From: JAAFHI01 sp039793685
GTDB lineage: Bacteria; Acidobacteriota; Blastocatellia; Chloracidobacteriales; Chloracidobacteriaceae
Direction: 5' to 3'
Assembly (NCBI GenBank): GCA_039793685.1
Contig: JBDRAL010000095.1
Span: 1-64,000, forward strand
DNA length: 64,000 nt
Shown: positions 40,202 to 47,975 of the stretch, piece after piece
Layout of the letters: each line of letters starts with the position of its first letter
How positions within the stretch are numbered: position 1 is the stretch's first letter
Translations under genes and position numbers: made by a program
Notes under the pieces: model-generated
Databases searched by the model: none
Seen by the model: only the letters and a program-made list of their open reading frames with translations
Told to the model about the DNA's origin: nothing

Positions 40202-40663
40202 CTATCGCACGGGGATTCCCACCGATTCGCCCAGACGCTGAAGAAAGCGGTTCACGTCGGGCAGGTGGAGCAGAATGAAGCGTCCGGTGGCCAGCGCGGC
40301 GGAGAGCAGGCTGATTGCGAGTACGGTGAAAAAAAGAAAGCTGAAAATGATGGCGAACATGAGCGAGATTTCAGGATAGACCTCGCCGAGATCGAACAGC
40401 GAAACCGCCGCCACGATTCCGGACAGAAACAACAGCAGCGCCACCGGGAAAACCCACACGATCTGGCGTTCGAGCCGGCGGCGCAGCCATCCGTCGCCGT
40501 GCATCACCGGCGCGGGTGCGACGGGTTCGGGAGGGGCCAAAAGCAGGGCGAGGTCGCCGCAGCGTCCGCAGTGGTCGGTGGCGGGATCAAAGGCGTCGGT
40601 CTGGCGGCAGACGTCACACCGAAGCGCACGGCGTTCGGCAACGATGCGAAAGGTTCCGTTCAT
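40202..40663 (-). CDS. Zinc-ribbon membrane protein, paralogue 1
   Basis: A 153-residue protein: FRIVAERRALRCDVCRQTD, DHCGRCGDL, a Pro-rich linker, then two helices (IVWVFPVALLLFLSGIVAAV; LMFAIIFSFLFFTVLAISLL) and a C-terminal amphipathic stretch. It heads the minus-strand operon of four small genes and the propeller sensor. CGGAG lies 5-6 nt before the ATG at 40663. A fourth paralogue is at 56250. Function is unknown; the ribbon is predicted to face the cytoplasm. Confidence 0.8.
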   Translation of the reverse strand: MNGTFRIVAERRALRCDVCRQTDAFDPATDHCGRCGDLALLLAPPEPVAPAPVMHGDGWLRRRLERQIVWVFPVALLLFLSGIVAAVSLFDLGEVYPEISLMFAIIFSFLFFTVLAISLLSAALATGRFILLHLPDVNRFLQRLGESVGIPVR

Positions 40664-40680
40664 CTGACTCCGGCGCTCCT

Positions 40681-40707
40681 TTGTAAGAAGGTAAAGTTCA
40701 CTATAAT
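40681..40707 (+). promoter_or_regulatory. Candidate sigma-70 promoter for the 40780 gene
   Basis: TTGTAA (40681-40686) and a perfect TATAAT (40702-40707) with a 15-nt gap, about 72 nt before the ATG at 40780. The gap is two bases short of ideal. Confidence 0.45.
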
Positions 40708-40779
40708 GCGCGGCGATTCGCGCGCCTTCAATCGCTCGCCGCCAATCCCGGCATCTTTTCCCGCATTCATTACGCATCC

Positions 40780-43287
40780 ATGAAAAAGAACATTCACCAC
40801 TCTTCCCTGCTGTTCGCGCTCGGTCTTCTCCTTTTTCTGATGACCGGCGGCGCGGCCAGCGCGCAACAGGCGAAATTCGCCGACTTCGACATCGTCCGTT
40901 CGGACGTTACGGTTACGCTCAAGCCGACAACCTTTTCGGCGGACGTGACGGCGAAAGTACAACTGGTCAACTACACGAAGGACGCCACCGCGACGAGCCT
41001 CACGCTGCGGCTCACCAAGGCGGCCAAGCTCAACGCCTTTTCCGTGAACGGCACGGCGGCCTCGACCGAGGAACGCAAGCAGCCGGGCAGCGACCAGCAG
41101 ACCTACGCGATGTACAGCGCGACCTCGCTCGCCGCGATTCCGCCGGGCGGCACGGTCACGGCGACCATGCAATACACGCTGACCTTCAAGGAAAGCACCA
41201 ACTTCGCGGCGATTACGCCGGGCGACTGCGTTTTATTGCCGGAAGCCAACTGGACGCCGTTCGTCCACCCGACGCAGACGGCGCACGGGGCCGACACCGC
41301 GCCCTACACGCTGACGGTGACGGGCGCGGACGCGAACGACATTCAGTCGGACGGCGCGCGGACCGACGCGGGCGGCGCGGCGACCTTCACGCAGACGCTC
41401 GCGGGACGCCCGTGGCTCGTGGCGAGTTCGTTCGACAAGCCGGTGACGCGGACGTTCACGCCGACGGGCGGCAAGGCGGTGACGATCACGGTCGTCACGC
41501 AGGCGGGTCTGAACGCGGGCAAACAGGCCGAGCGGGTGGCCGAGGAAGCCGAAAAGGCGCTGACCTTTTACGCGAACATTTTCGGAAGCACGCCGACAAC
41601 GACCTACACGGTGATTTCAACACCGCGCAAGATCATCGGCGACCGGCGCAGCCCGGAACTGCGCGGACGGGAATACGACACGGTGCGCGGCGTACGCTTC
41701 ATCGGTTCAAGCGGATTACTGATTGACGACGGATTGTTTCGGCGCGACACGCTCGACGCCGACACAATCGAGTTCCTTGTACGCGGGGCGGCGCGCCCGT
41801 GGCTCGGCGGCGCGATGAAACTGCGCGGCAAGGGGCTTGGCGTCGTCGGCGACGCGCTGCCGAGCTGGATGGGCGCGGTCTATTTCGAAACGCGGTTCAA
41901 CTCGGATGCAGCACGGGAATACTGGATTCGCCGGACGCTGGCCTACGCGCGGATGGCGGCGGTCCGCGATTCGAGTCTCGGCTATGAACGCGGCATTGAC
42001 GCGCCGCTCGCGTTCCAGACGCCGGAAGACGGCGATTATGAAACGAGTACGCTGAACAAGGGCGCAATCGTTTTCCGTCTGCTCGAACGGCGTATCGGAC
42101 GCGACAAATTGCTGGCGGCGGCGAAGAAGGTGGCGGAAACCGCCGGTGACGCGCCCGCGCTTGAAACGCTCCGGGCAACGGTGGTCGGAACGCCCGCCGA
42201 CGAAACGCTCGCGACCTTTTTCAAGCAGTGGTTCGACGATCTTTCCGAACCCGATTTCGTCATCGGTCTGCCGTTCAAAAACGATGCCGGGACGGGCTGG
42301 ACCTGCGCGTTACGGAACTTCGGCACGGGCGACGGGGTGATTCCGGTGATCGCCGTCACCGACAAGGGCGAAACACTGACGGCGACCGCGACCGTTCCTT
42401 CGAAAAGCTACGGCACGGTCGAATTCAAGACGACGGCGAACATCGTCCGCGTCGAACTCGATCCCGAAAAGCTTTATCCGCAGGTCCGGTTCGGCTATGA
42501 CAAAAACTCGAAGCAATTCGATAACGACTCGCGTCCCGAGCGGACATCGGCCTATTCACTCTTTTCCGAAGCGGACCAGATTCTAAAGCGACGGTTGAAA
42601 GTCGGTGAGCCCGAAACGGCGCGGTTCGCGGAGGCCGAGCCGAAGCTGGCGGCGGCGCTGGAGCAGATGCCGAACTTCACGCTGGCGCGGGCCTATTACG
42701 CGCGGGCGCTCGCCGCGCAGGGCAAATTCGACGCGGCGGTCGTGGAAGCCGGGAAGGTAAACAAATCCGTGCCGACCGCGCTCTATCCGGCGGCGGTGGC
42801 GGCGCTTGTCGAAGGCGACGCGGCGGCGGCGAAAAAGAATGAAGCGGCGGCGTTCGAGGCTTACCGTCGGGCGGTGAACTTTGACGCGGGCGTCGAACTC
42901 GATGACCTCGCCCGGCGCGGAATGGTCGCCGCCGAAGCCGCAATGGGCAAGACGGGGCCGATTGACGCCGACATTAAAACCTTCATCGGCCAGATGGATC
43001 AGGCGGTCCGGACCGGCACGGCGACGGCGCTTGAGCCCTATTTCATCCGTCCCGATACGCCGAAGTTCGTGCTCGGCATCGTCGTTTCGAAGCCCGACAA
43101 CTGGACTACGCAGATTCTGCGGCAGGAACGCCTCAGTTCAACCCGCGTGGTTCTCGACGTGAGGGTGGAAGTCGTCACGGCGACGAAGGAAGTCCAGACC
43201 GGAAGCGGCGTCATCTACCTGCGGCGCACAGGTTCGGGCTGGCTCATCGAGCGGCTGGATCAGTTCACGTTAAAGAAGAAGTCTTAA
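40780..43287 (+). CDS. Secreted M1-aminopeptidase-like protein without zinc site
   Basis: An 835-residue protein with signal peptide (to ~residue 29, GGAASAQQ). The N-terminal beta domain and the following region follow the M1 layout. Where M1 enzymes have HExxHxxWWG, this protein has R335-G-A-A-R339-PWLGG; where they have WLNEGFA it has SWMGAVYF. Every zinc ligand is gone, so it is not a metallopeptidase. From about 560 onwards a helical, TPR-like region (FTLARAYYARALAAQGKFDAA) and a C-terminal mixed domain follow. It may be a periplasmic scaffold or binding protein. Stop is followed directly by a heptad palindrome. Confidence 0.8.
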   Translation: MKKNIHHSSLLFALGLLLFLMTGGAASAQQAKFADFDIVRSDVTVTLKPTTFSADVTAKVQLVNYTKDATATSLTLRLTKAAKLNAFSVNGTAASTEERKQPGSDQQTYAMYSATSLAAIPPGGTVTATMQYTLTFKESTNFAAITPGDCVLLPEANWTPFVHPTQTAHGADTAPYTLTVTGADANDIQSDGARTDAGGAATFTQTLAGRPWLVASSFDKPVTRTFTPTGGKAVTITVVTQAGLNAGKQAERVAEEAEKALTFYANIFGSTPTTTYTVISTPRKIIGDRRSPELRGREYDTVRGVRFIGSSGLLIDDGLFRRDTLDADTIEFLVRGAARPWLGGAMKLRGKGLGVVGDALPSWMGAVYFETRFNSDAAREYWIRRTLAYARMAAVRDSSLGYERGIDAPLAFQTPEDGDYETSTLNKGAIVFRLLERRIGRDKLLAAAKKVAETAGDAPALETLRATVVGTPADETLATFFKQWFDDLSEPDFVIGLPFKNDAGTGWTCALRNFGTGDGVIPVIAVTDKGETLTATATVPSKSYGTVEFKTTANIVRVELDPEKLYPQVRFGYDKNSKQFDNDSRPERTSAYSLFSEADQILKRRLKVGEPETARFAEAEPKLAAALEQMPNFTLARAYYARALAAQGKFDAAVVEAGKVNKSVPTALYPAAVAALVEGDAAAAKKNEAAAFEAYRRAVNFDAGVELDDLARRGMVAAEAAMGKTGPIDADIKTFIGQMDQAVRTGTATALEPYFIRPDTPKFVLGIVVSKPDNWTTQILRQERLSSTRVVLDVRVEVVTATKEVQTGSGVIYLRRTGSGWLIERLDQFTLKKKS

Positions 43288-43409
43288 GTCTGGAGTCAGG
43301 GAAGAAATGCGGAATGCGGAATACTGAATGGAGTTTGCAGCCGTTTCATTCAGCATTTCAAACTCGGACATATCCCATTCCGCATTCGATATTCCGCATT
43401 CCGCATTGG
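43288..43409. repeat. Heptad palindrome between two convergent stops
   Basis: Left side: AGTCTGGAGTC, then AATGCGGAATGCGGAATACTG (GCGGAAT heptads). Right side (43376-43409): CATTCCG, CATTCGA, TATTCCG, CATTCCG, CATTGG. The two sides pair. The element occupies the whole space between the stop of the M1-like gene (43287) and the stop of the NTF2-like gene (43412). Confidence 0.9.
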
Positions 43410-43411
43410 TT

Positions 43412-43777
43412 TTAGCTCACATAATGCGCGGCGGATCGGAACACCAGACCGGCGTCATTGAATTCAAAGGATTCCGCCGCCGCGCGGCGTCCGAGACCGG
43501 CATAGTGGATAACCACGCTGCCGACGCCGACGAAGACGTCTTTCAGTTCGAAAAACAGATCGGGCCGCCACGCGAGACCGTTTGACCAGTACTCGCGGAT
43601 GGCGGCCTTTCCCTTGAGCCGACCGCTCGGAACGCCCATGCGCTGAACGATGATTGGCGACGCGAAATCGAAGTCGTCGGTGTAATGGGCGAGGATGCGG
43701 TCGAGGTCGTGGCTGTTCCACGCGGCGATCCATTCCTCGGCGAAGCGTTCGGCGAACGCGCGGTCGATGATCATCAA
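43412..43777 (-). CDS. NTF2/SnoaL-like protein
   Basis: A 121-residue protein of the SnoaL/DUF4440 cone fold: FAEEWIAAWNSHDLDRILAHYTDDFDFASP, then GKAAIREYWSNGL and FELKDVFVGVGSVVIHYAG. These domains bind small hydrophobic ligands; no catalytic residues can be assigned. GGAGG lies 8 nt before the first of two ATGs (43777, 43774). Confidence 0.8.
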   Translation of the reverse strand: MMIIDRAFAERFAEEWIAAWNSHDLDRILAHYTDDFDFASPIIVQRMGVPSGRLKGKAAIREYWSNGLAWRPDLFFELKDVFVGVGSVVIHYAGLGRRAAAESFEFNDAGLVFRSAAHYVS

Positions 43778-43925
43778 AGGGCCTCCATTCTTTATTTTCC
43801 GTTTCCCCGGATGGCGCTCAAAAATCCATCAGTTTCAGAAAGTCTGAAATCGAAAATTCAAATTCACGACGCCCAAGCCCCCCGAGACTCTCAAGACTCC
43901 CGGGACTCCCAAGACTTTCCCATCC

Positions 43926-43960
43926 TGACTCCAGACTCCAGACTCGCGACTCCAGACTTA
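43926..43960. repeat. Heptad array containing the OsmC stop
   Basis: Five period-7 units (TGACTCC, AGACTCC, AGACTCG, CGACTCC, AGACTTA). The last supplies the TAA stop of the OsmC gene (43958-43960, minus strand). A looser GACTC-rich run (43884-43918) precedes it. Confidence 0.85.
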
Positions 43961-44365
43961 TTCGTATCTGAATTCGACCTTGACCTCGATTTCGGGATGG
44001 AGGCTGTGATGAACCGGGCAGGTCAGGGCGGCGCGTTCGAGTTTGGTTCGCTGTTCAGGCGTCGCCGAAGCGGGCAAATTGAAGACGATGGGCAGCGAGC
44101 CGATGCGACGCGGCGACGCGCTCATGTGTTTTTCGACCCGGAAGGTGGCGGTGGTGAGGTCGATTCCGTCGCGTTCGGCGACGATGCCCATGATCGTGAG
44201 CATGCAGGCCCCGAGCGCGGCAGCGACGAGATCGGTCGGCGAAAACGAGCTGCCGTCGCCGTTGTTGTCCACCGGCGCGGCGGTGGTGATGACCGAGCCG
44301 GACGGCCCGTGGTTGAGTTGAACTTTCAGTTTTCCAAGATATGAACCGGTGATTTCGACTGACAT
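43958..44365 (-). CDS. OsmC-family peroxiredoxin
   Basis: A 135-residue OsmC/Ohr-fold protein with the two catalytic cysteines C54 (AALGACMLTIMG) and C116 (ALTCPVHHSL). It should reduce organic hydroperoxides through a Cys-Cys disulphide. The start ATG at 44365 is preceded by AAAGGAAA. It diverges from atpC across a repeat-filled gap. Confidence 0.9.
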   Translation of the reverse strand: MSVEITGSYLGKLKVQLNHGPSGSVITTAAPVDNNGDGSSFSPTDLVAAALGACMLTIMGIVAERDGIDLTTATFRVEKHMSASPRRIGSLPIVFNLPASATPEQRTKLERAALTCPVHHSLHPEIEVKVEFRYE

Positions 44366-44464
44366 GGCGTTTCCTTTGAGAGAAGTGCGATGGCGGCGCG
44401 GAGACGTCCGGGCCGGGAAAAAAACAACCCGCGGTACTTGATGCCGGAAAGAACGGGCTGCTAT

Positions 44465-44570
44465 TTTGATTTTTGATTGAAGATTTTCGATTGAAGACTT
44501 CCGCCCCGGCGAAAATCGGGGTTATTGAAATCTTCAATCAAAAATCTTCAATTGAAAATCAATCATCTTC
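44465..44570. repeat. Inverted pair of period-14 arrays upstream of atpC
   Basis: Left: TTGATTGAAGATTTT and CGATTGAAGACTTC units, about 44470-44505. Right: AATCTTCAATCAAA, AATCTTCAATTGAA, AATCAATCATCTTC, about 44528-44570. They are reverse complements and can pair. Unlike most arrays here it lies between two divergent starts. Confidence 0.85.
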
Positions 44571-44589
44571 ATCCACCTGTATTCATTCT

Positions 44590-45003
44590 ATGGCACTCAC
44601 ACTCGAAATTGTCACCCCCGAACGTCCGCTGCTTTCAACCGAGGCGGATGAAGTGGTCCTTCCCGCGCTCGACGGTGAAATCGGCGTCCTGCCGGGCCAC
44701 GCCCCGCTGATGTCGCAGATGAGCGTCGGCGGCATTCTGAGCTACAAAACAGCGGGCAAGGAAACTGTGGCGTTCGTCAGCCAGGGCTTCGTGGAAATCG
44801 CCTCGGACCGCGTGACGGTTCTCGCCGAGCGCGCCGAACTCGCCACCGAAATCGACCTCGACGCGGCCCGCGCGGCCCTCAAGGAAGCCGAAGTCGCGGT
44901 GCAGAAGGCCGAAAAGGAAAACTCGAACGAGGTGGGCCGCCTTCAGGCCGATCTCGAAGGCGCGCTCGCCCGCGTCAAGGCCGCCGAACGCACTCAGCGG
45001 TAA
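44590..45003 (+). CDS. atpC: F1 ATP synthase epsilon subunit
   Basis: A 137-residue epsilon subunit: beta-sandwich start LEIVTPERPLLSTEADEVVLPALDGEIGVLPGHAPLM and the two C-terminal helices (ARAALKEAEVAVQKAEKE, RLQADLEGALARVKAAER) that inhibit ATP hydrolysis. It normally follows atpD in an operon, but here no other ATP synthase gene is present, so it is a detached gene. Ends just before a heptad array and a hairpin terminator. Confidence 0.92.
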   Translation: MALTLEIVTPERPLLSTEADEVVLPALDGEIGVLPGHAPLMSQMSVGGILSYKTAGKETVAFVSQGFVEIASDRVTVLAERAELATEIDLDAARAALKEAEVAVQKAEKENSNEVGRLQADLEGALARVKAAERTQR

Positions 45004-45006
45004 AGA

Positions 45007-45110
45007 GAATGCGGAATATCGAATATCGAATGCGGAATAAAAACGCCTGAATTTGAGAAAAACGCTCGACCTGTAAAATGGCGACATAGAATTCGCCGCA
45101 TTCCGCATTT
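45007..45110. repeat. GAATATC/GAATGCG heptad array with inverted partner
   Basis: GAATGCG, GAATATC, GAATATC, GAATGCG, GAATAAA (45007-45041) starts 4 nt after the atpC stop; an inverted partner (ATTCGCC, GCATTCC, GCATTTT) lies at 45090-45110. Confidence 0.85.
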
Positions 45111-45120
45111 TCTTCAAAGT

Positions 45121-45162
45121 GAACGGCCCGCTCTCCATTCCGGAGGGCGGGCCGTTCATTTT
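45121..45162. terminator. Hairpin terminator after atpC
   Basis: GAACGGCCCGC-TCTCCATTCCGGAGG-GCGGGCCGTTC followed by ATTTTT. A strong 11-bp stem with an inner CTCC/GGAG stem. Confidence 0.9.
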
Positions 45163-45169
45163 TGAAACG

Positions 45170-45200
45170 CTGACGGCTGACCACTGGCGGCTGGCGACTA
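45170..45200. repeat. Heptad array containing the stop of the 45198 gene
   Basis: GCTGACG, GCTGACC, ACTGGCG, GCTGGCG, ACTA: period 7, and the last supplies the TAG stop (45198-45200, minus strand) of the next gene. Confidence 0.8.
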
Positions 45201-46082
45201 CACTTCGCCCATCGCGCGTTCGATCATCCGGCGCGTGAGCGTCTGGACGCCGGTGTGTTCGTAGTAGTTCGTGGTCATGTCGAGGAACGCCCCGACGTAG
45301 TCGAGCTTGTCGTCGGTGATGTCGATGTAGTTGCGGACACTGCCGACGATGCCTTCACGGGTCAGGCCGCGCGACTGCACGAAGTTGTCCATCCAGTCGC
45401 GGACGCTGCCGAACGCCTGGCCGATGAAACCGACCTTGCTCGCCGAGTCGCCGCCCGGAATGTAGGACGCGATTTTTCCGAAAATGGGGTTCGATTCGAA
45501 ATCGGCGATACGGCTGACGGCCGCGTCGCCCATTTTGAGAAAATCGGGACCGAGCGGAAGCAGGCCATCCACGCTGACGATTGCGGCCATGCGCATGAGG
45601 GCGTCCCCGCCGTACTCGCCGAGCGCGCCCACGAAGTCGCCGATGCTGTCGCCGGGAATGCCGTTGATCTGGCAGAAACAGAGCAGTTCGATGACCGTCT
45701 TCAGCGTGAAGTCGATGGACTGCGCCGTGTCGGCCTTCGGCGTGATCTTGTCGAGAAAGCCGAGGAACGAGACGCTTTCGCCGATCTTGTTGGCCATCGC
45801 GGCGGTCCCGAGCATGCCGCCCGCGCTGTTGGCCACGCCGTAGAGCCAGAGGGCGCGCTGGTAGCCGTTCGAGGTGTCGTTGAAAAGATGCACGACGCGG
45901 TCGCCGACGGCCTGGATGTAGGCTTCATCGTCGGTCCCGGTGTAAATGCGAATCGAATTTTCGAATCCGACGACGTTCTGCCACTGCCCCGGCACCACGA
46001 AGTCGAGCGCCTTGAGCAGCATGACGGTCATCCCGCCTTCGGGAAGTTCGTCAACAATTTCATAAATCGGTTTATCGCTCAT
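45198..46082 (-). CDS. Hypothetical protein, 294 residues
   Basis: No family recognised. The sequence is soluble, with moderately hydrophobic helical segments (about 120-190: TAQSIDFTLKTVIELLCFCQINGIPGDSIGDFVGALGEYGG) and no signal peptide. A coiled hydrophobic core with few charged residues suggests an all-alpha fold. GGAG precedes the ATG by about 9 nt. The lipoprotein gene lies 28 nt upstream, so both are likely in one transcript. Confidence 0.7.
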   Translation of the reverse strand: MSDKPIYEIVDELPEGGMTVMLLKALDFVVPGQWQNVVGFENSIRIYTGTDDEAYIQAVGDRVVHLFNDTSNGYQRALWLYGVANSAGGMLGTAAMANKIGESVSFLGFLDKITPKADTAQSIDFTLKTVIELLCFCQINGIPGDSIGDFVGALGEYGGDALMRMAAIVSVDGLLPLGPDFLKMGDAAVSRIADFESNPIFGKIASYIPGGDSASKVGFIGQAFGSVRDWMDNFVQSRGLTREGIVGSVRNYIDITDDKLDYVGAFLDMTTNYYEHTGVQTLTRRMIERAMGEV

Positions 46083-46110
46083 TGGAATGTCTCCTTGAAA
46101 TTTCAGGCGT

Positions 46111-46623
46111 TTACTTCAGGGTCGCGAGTCCCGCGAGGTCAAATTTCTGTAGCCACTTCTCGGCGTCGGGCTTGGCGAAGCCGGGCTTGGCCGCGACCGT
46201 CACCTGATAACGGCCGTTGACGAGGACCGAGGTGTTCGGACCGAACTGAACCGACGGATGGCCGCCGATTTTGGTCGTCGAGGTTTTGTATTTGTCGAGC
46301 GAGGTCGGATTCGCCGTCGTGTCGGAAACGGAAAGCAGCGCGACTTCCTTGCCGTCCTTCTTCAGCGACGCCTGCGAAAAGCCTTTCTTCTCCTGGGCGA
46401 AGGTCACGGTATAGCCCGCATCGGCTTTCGGAAAAAATTTGTTGAAATTGCCGCCGGCGGTCGGGTTCTGGTTGGCCGGGGCCTGTTGATCTTTCGGCTT
46501 GGTGCTTTCCTGCTGCGCCTTTTCAAAACGCGACGGCGGCTTGCTGGAGCAACCGGCGGTAATCGCCAGCGCGGCGAACACGGCCGTCAGAATGACGGAA
46601 AGCGCGGATCGTCGAAACGTCAT
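46111..46623 (-). CDS. Lipoprotein
   Basis: A 170-residue lipoprotein: signal with lipobox ending in A-G-C25 (LAITAGC), followed by a Ser/Pro/Gln-rich linker (SKPPSRFEKAQQESTKPKD) and a globular part GYTVTFAQEKKGFSQASLKKDGKEVALLSV. No known domain. GGAGGA precedes the ATG. Confidence 0.8.
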   Translation of the reverse strand: MTFRRSALSVILTAVFAALAITAGCSSKPPSRFEKAQQESTKPKDQQAPANQNPTAGGNFNKFFPKADAGYTVTFAQEKKGFSQASLKKDGKEVALLSVSDTTANPTSLDKYKTSTTKIGGHPSVQFGPNTSVLVNGRYQVTVAAKPGFAKPDAEKWLQKFDLAGLATLK

Positions 46624-46834
46624 CGAGGAATCCTCCTTGGGTTGAACGGAAAAATTGGACGAAAATTGAGTGCGGCAATGCGGAGGCGGACTGACGCAAA
46701 AGGGAAAGGCGATGGGAGATTGTCGTGGCTGAACGCGCGTTAAGTATCACGCGCGTGCAACCGCGGCAAGGCGGTTTCCGTTTCGGATGCCCTGATTGAC
46801 GAATTGGAGGAAGCCGAAGGATTCGCGTCTGAAA

Positions 46835-47584
46835 TTACAGCGCGCCCACGTCGGAAATGGGGGAAGGATCGGCCGGCAGCGGAGGCCCGTCAGCCGTCAC
46901 GCCGGTCACGGCTTCATTGGATGGGTTCGAGGTGCCGAGGCCGCGTTCGGTGTGCATGTGCCAGTCGCCGCTGCTGCGCAGGCCCTGATGGCCGTTTTCG
47001 CGGCGGTGCGTTCCGGAGGCGTGCAGGCTGCCGGTGCCGCGGTCGGCCTTGCAGATGTCGGCGATGAGCGCGTCGAGTTCGACGAAGCGGTCGGCCACGT
47101 CGATGAGGCGGGGCGAAGTATTGCTGCGGAAACCGGCGACCTCGACGCGGACGCCCTTGTAGGCAATCGCGTTCACGGCGTAGGCGAAGTCTTCGTCGCC
47201 GCTGACGAGGATGGCCGTGTCGTACTTGTCGGCCAGCGACAGCATGTCCACCGCGATTTCAACGTCGAGATTGGCTTTCTTCGTGCCGTCGGGGAACATT
47301 TTCAGTTCCTTTTCGACGACCCGGTAACCATTGCGGCGCATCCAGAGCAGAAACCCCTGCTGACGTTCGGCCTGCTGATCGACCCCGGTGTAGAAAAAGG
47401 CCCGCAGCAGCATGTCCTCGCCGCGTAAAACATTGAGCAATTTGGCGTAATCGATTTCGACCCCGACCGACCGGGCGGCATGAAAAAGATTGTTTCCATC
47501 GATAAAAATCGCGATGCGGCCGCGACTCGTTGTGGAATGGGGATTAAAAGAGCCGGATGAGCGTCCGCTTTCGATAGCTGACAT
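46835..47584 (-). CDS. NYN-domain (DUF88/LabA-like) protein
   Basis: A 249-residue protein with a PIN-like NYN nuclease fold: IAIFIDGNNLFHAARSVG, NLDVEIAVDMLSLADKYDTAILVSGDEDFAYAV, and a C-terminal ~55-residue Gly/His/Pro-rich tail. The Asp residues D-G-N, D-V and G-D-E-D-F fit metal-dependent RNase. AGGAGA sits 6-7 nt before the ATG at 47584. In this family the protein often works in RNA turnover or growth control. Confidence 0.88.
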   Translation of the reverse strand: MSAIESGRSSGSFNPHSTTSRGRIAIFIDGNNLFHAARSVGVEIDYAKLLNVLRGEDMLLRAFFYTGVDQQAERQQGFLLWMRRNGYRVVEKELKMFPDGTKKANLDVEIAVDMLSLADKYDTAILVSGDEDFAYAVNAIAYKGVRVEVAGFRSNTSPRLIDVADRFVELDALIADICKADRGTGSLHASGTHRRENGHQGLRSSGDWHMHTERGLGTSNPSNEAVTGVTADGPPLPADPSPISDVGAL

Positions 47585-47975
47585 AAAAAAGATCTCCTGG
47601 AATGTGCGGTCGGAGGGCGGGAAGAAAAAGAGCGATGAAAAAGTCCAGCGATTGTAGAGCCGCGTCTGAAACGAAGTCAAACCGAAGGAACCAAGGTTTT
47701 GATTTGGATGGCGACGTTTCCGGATACGACGATTTCGGGCCGAATGTTTTCAAATCCGCGGTCCTGGAAAATCGGTCGCCGCAAAACGATTTCACGCCCG
47801 TCGAACAGTGGCGTTTCGGAAAGTCATCGCGTAGAGTTTCCCGCGCCGTTCGCGTGTTTGACGAGGGTGTTCCAGACGCCTTCACGGAATCCCGCGGCGG
47901 CTTTGGCCCCTCCCCCGTAAGTCTTTTTCAATCAGCATTTATTTTGAACGGATCTTCCGTCCCGAGGCCGCTTCC
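47585..47975. other. Divergent gap, no gene seen
   Basis: The 391 bp between the NYN gene and the Ppx/GppA gene has no repeats and no convincing promoter; reading frames across it overlap the NYN start and look random. Confidence 0.4.
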
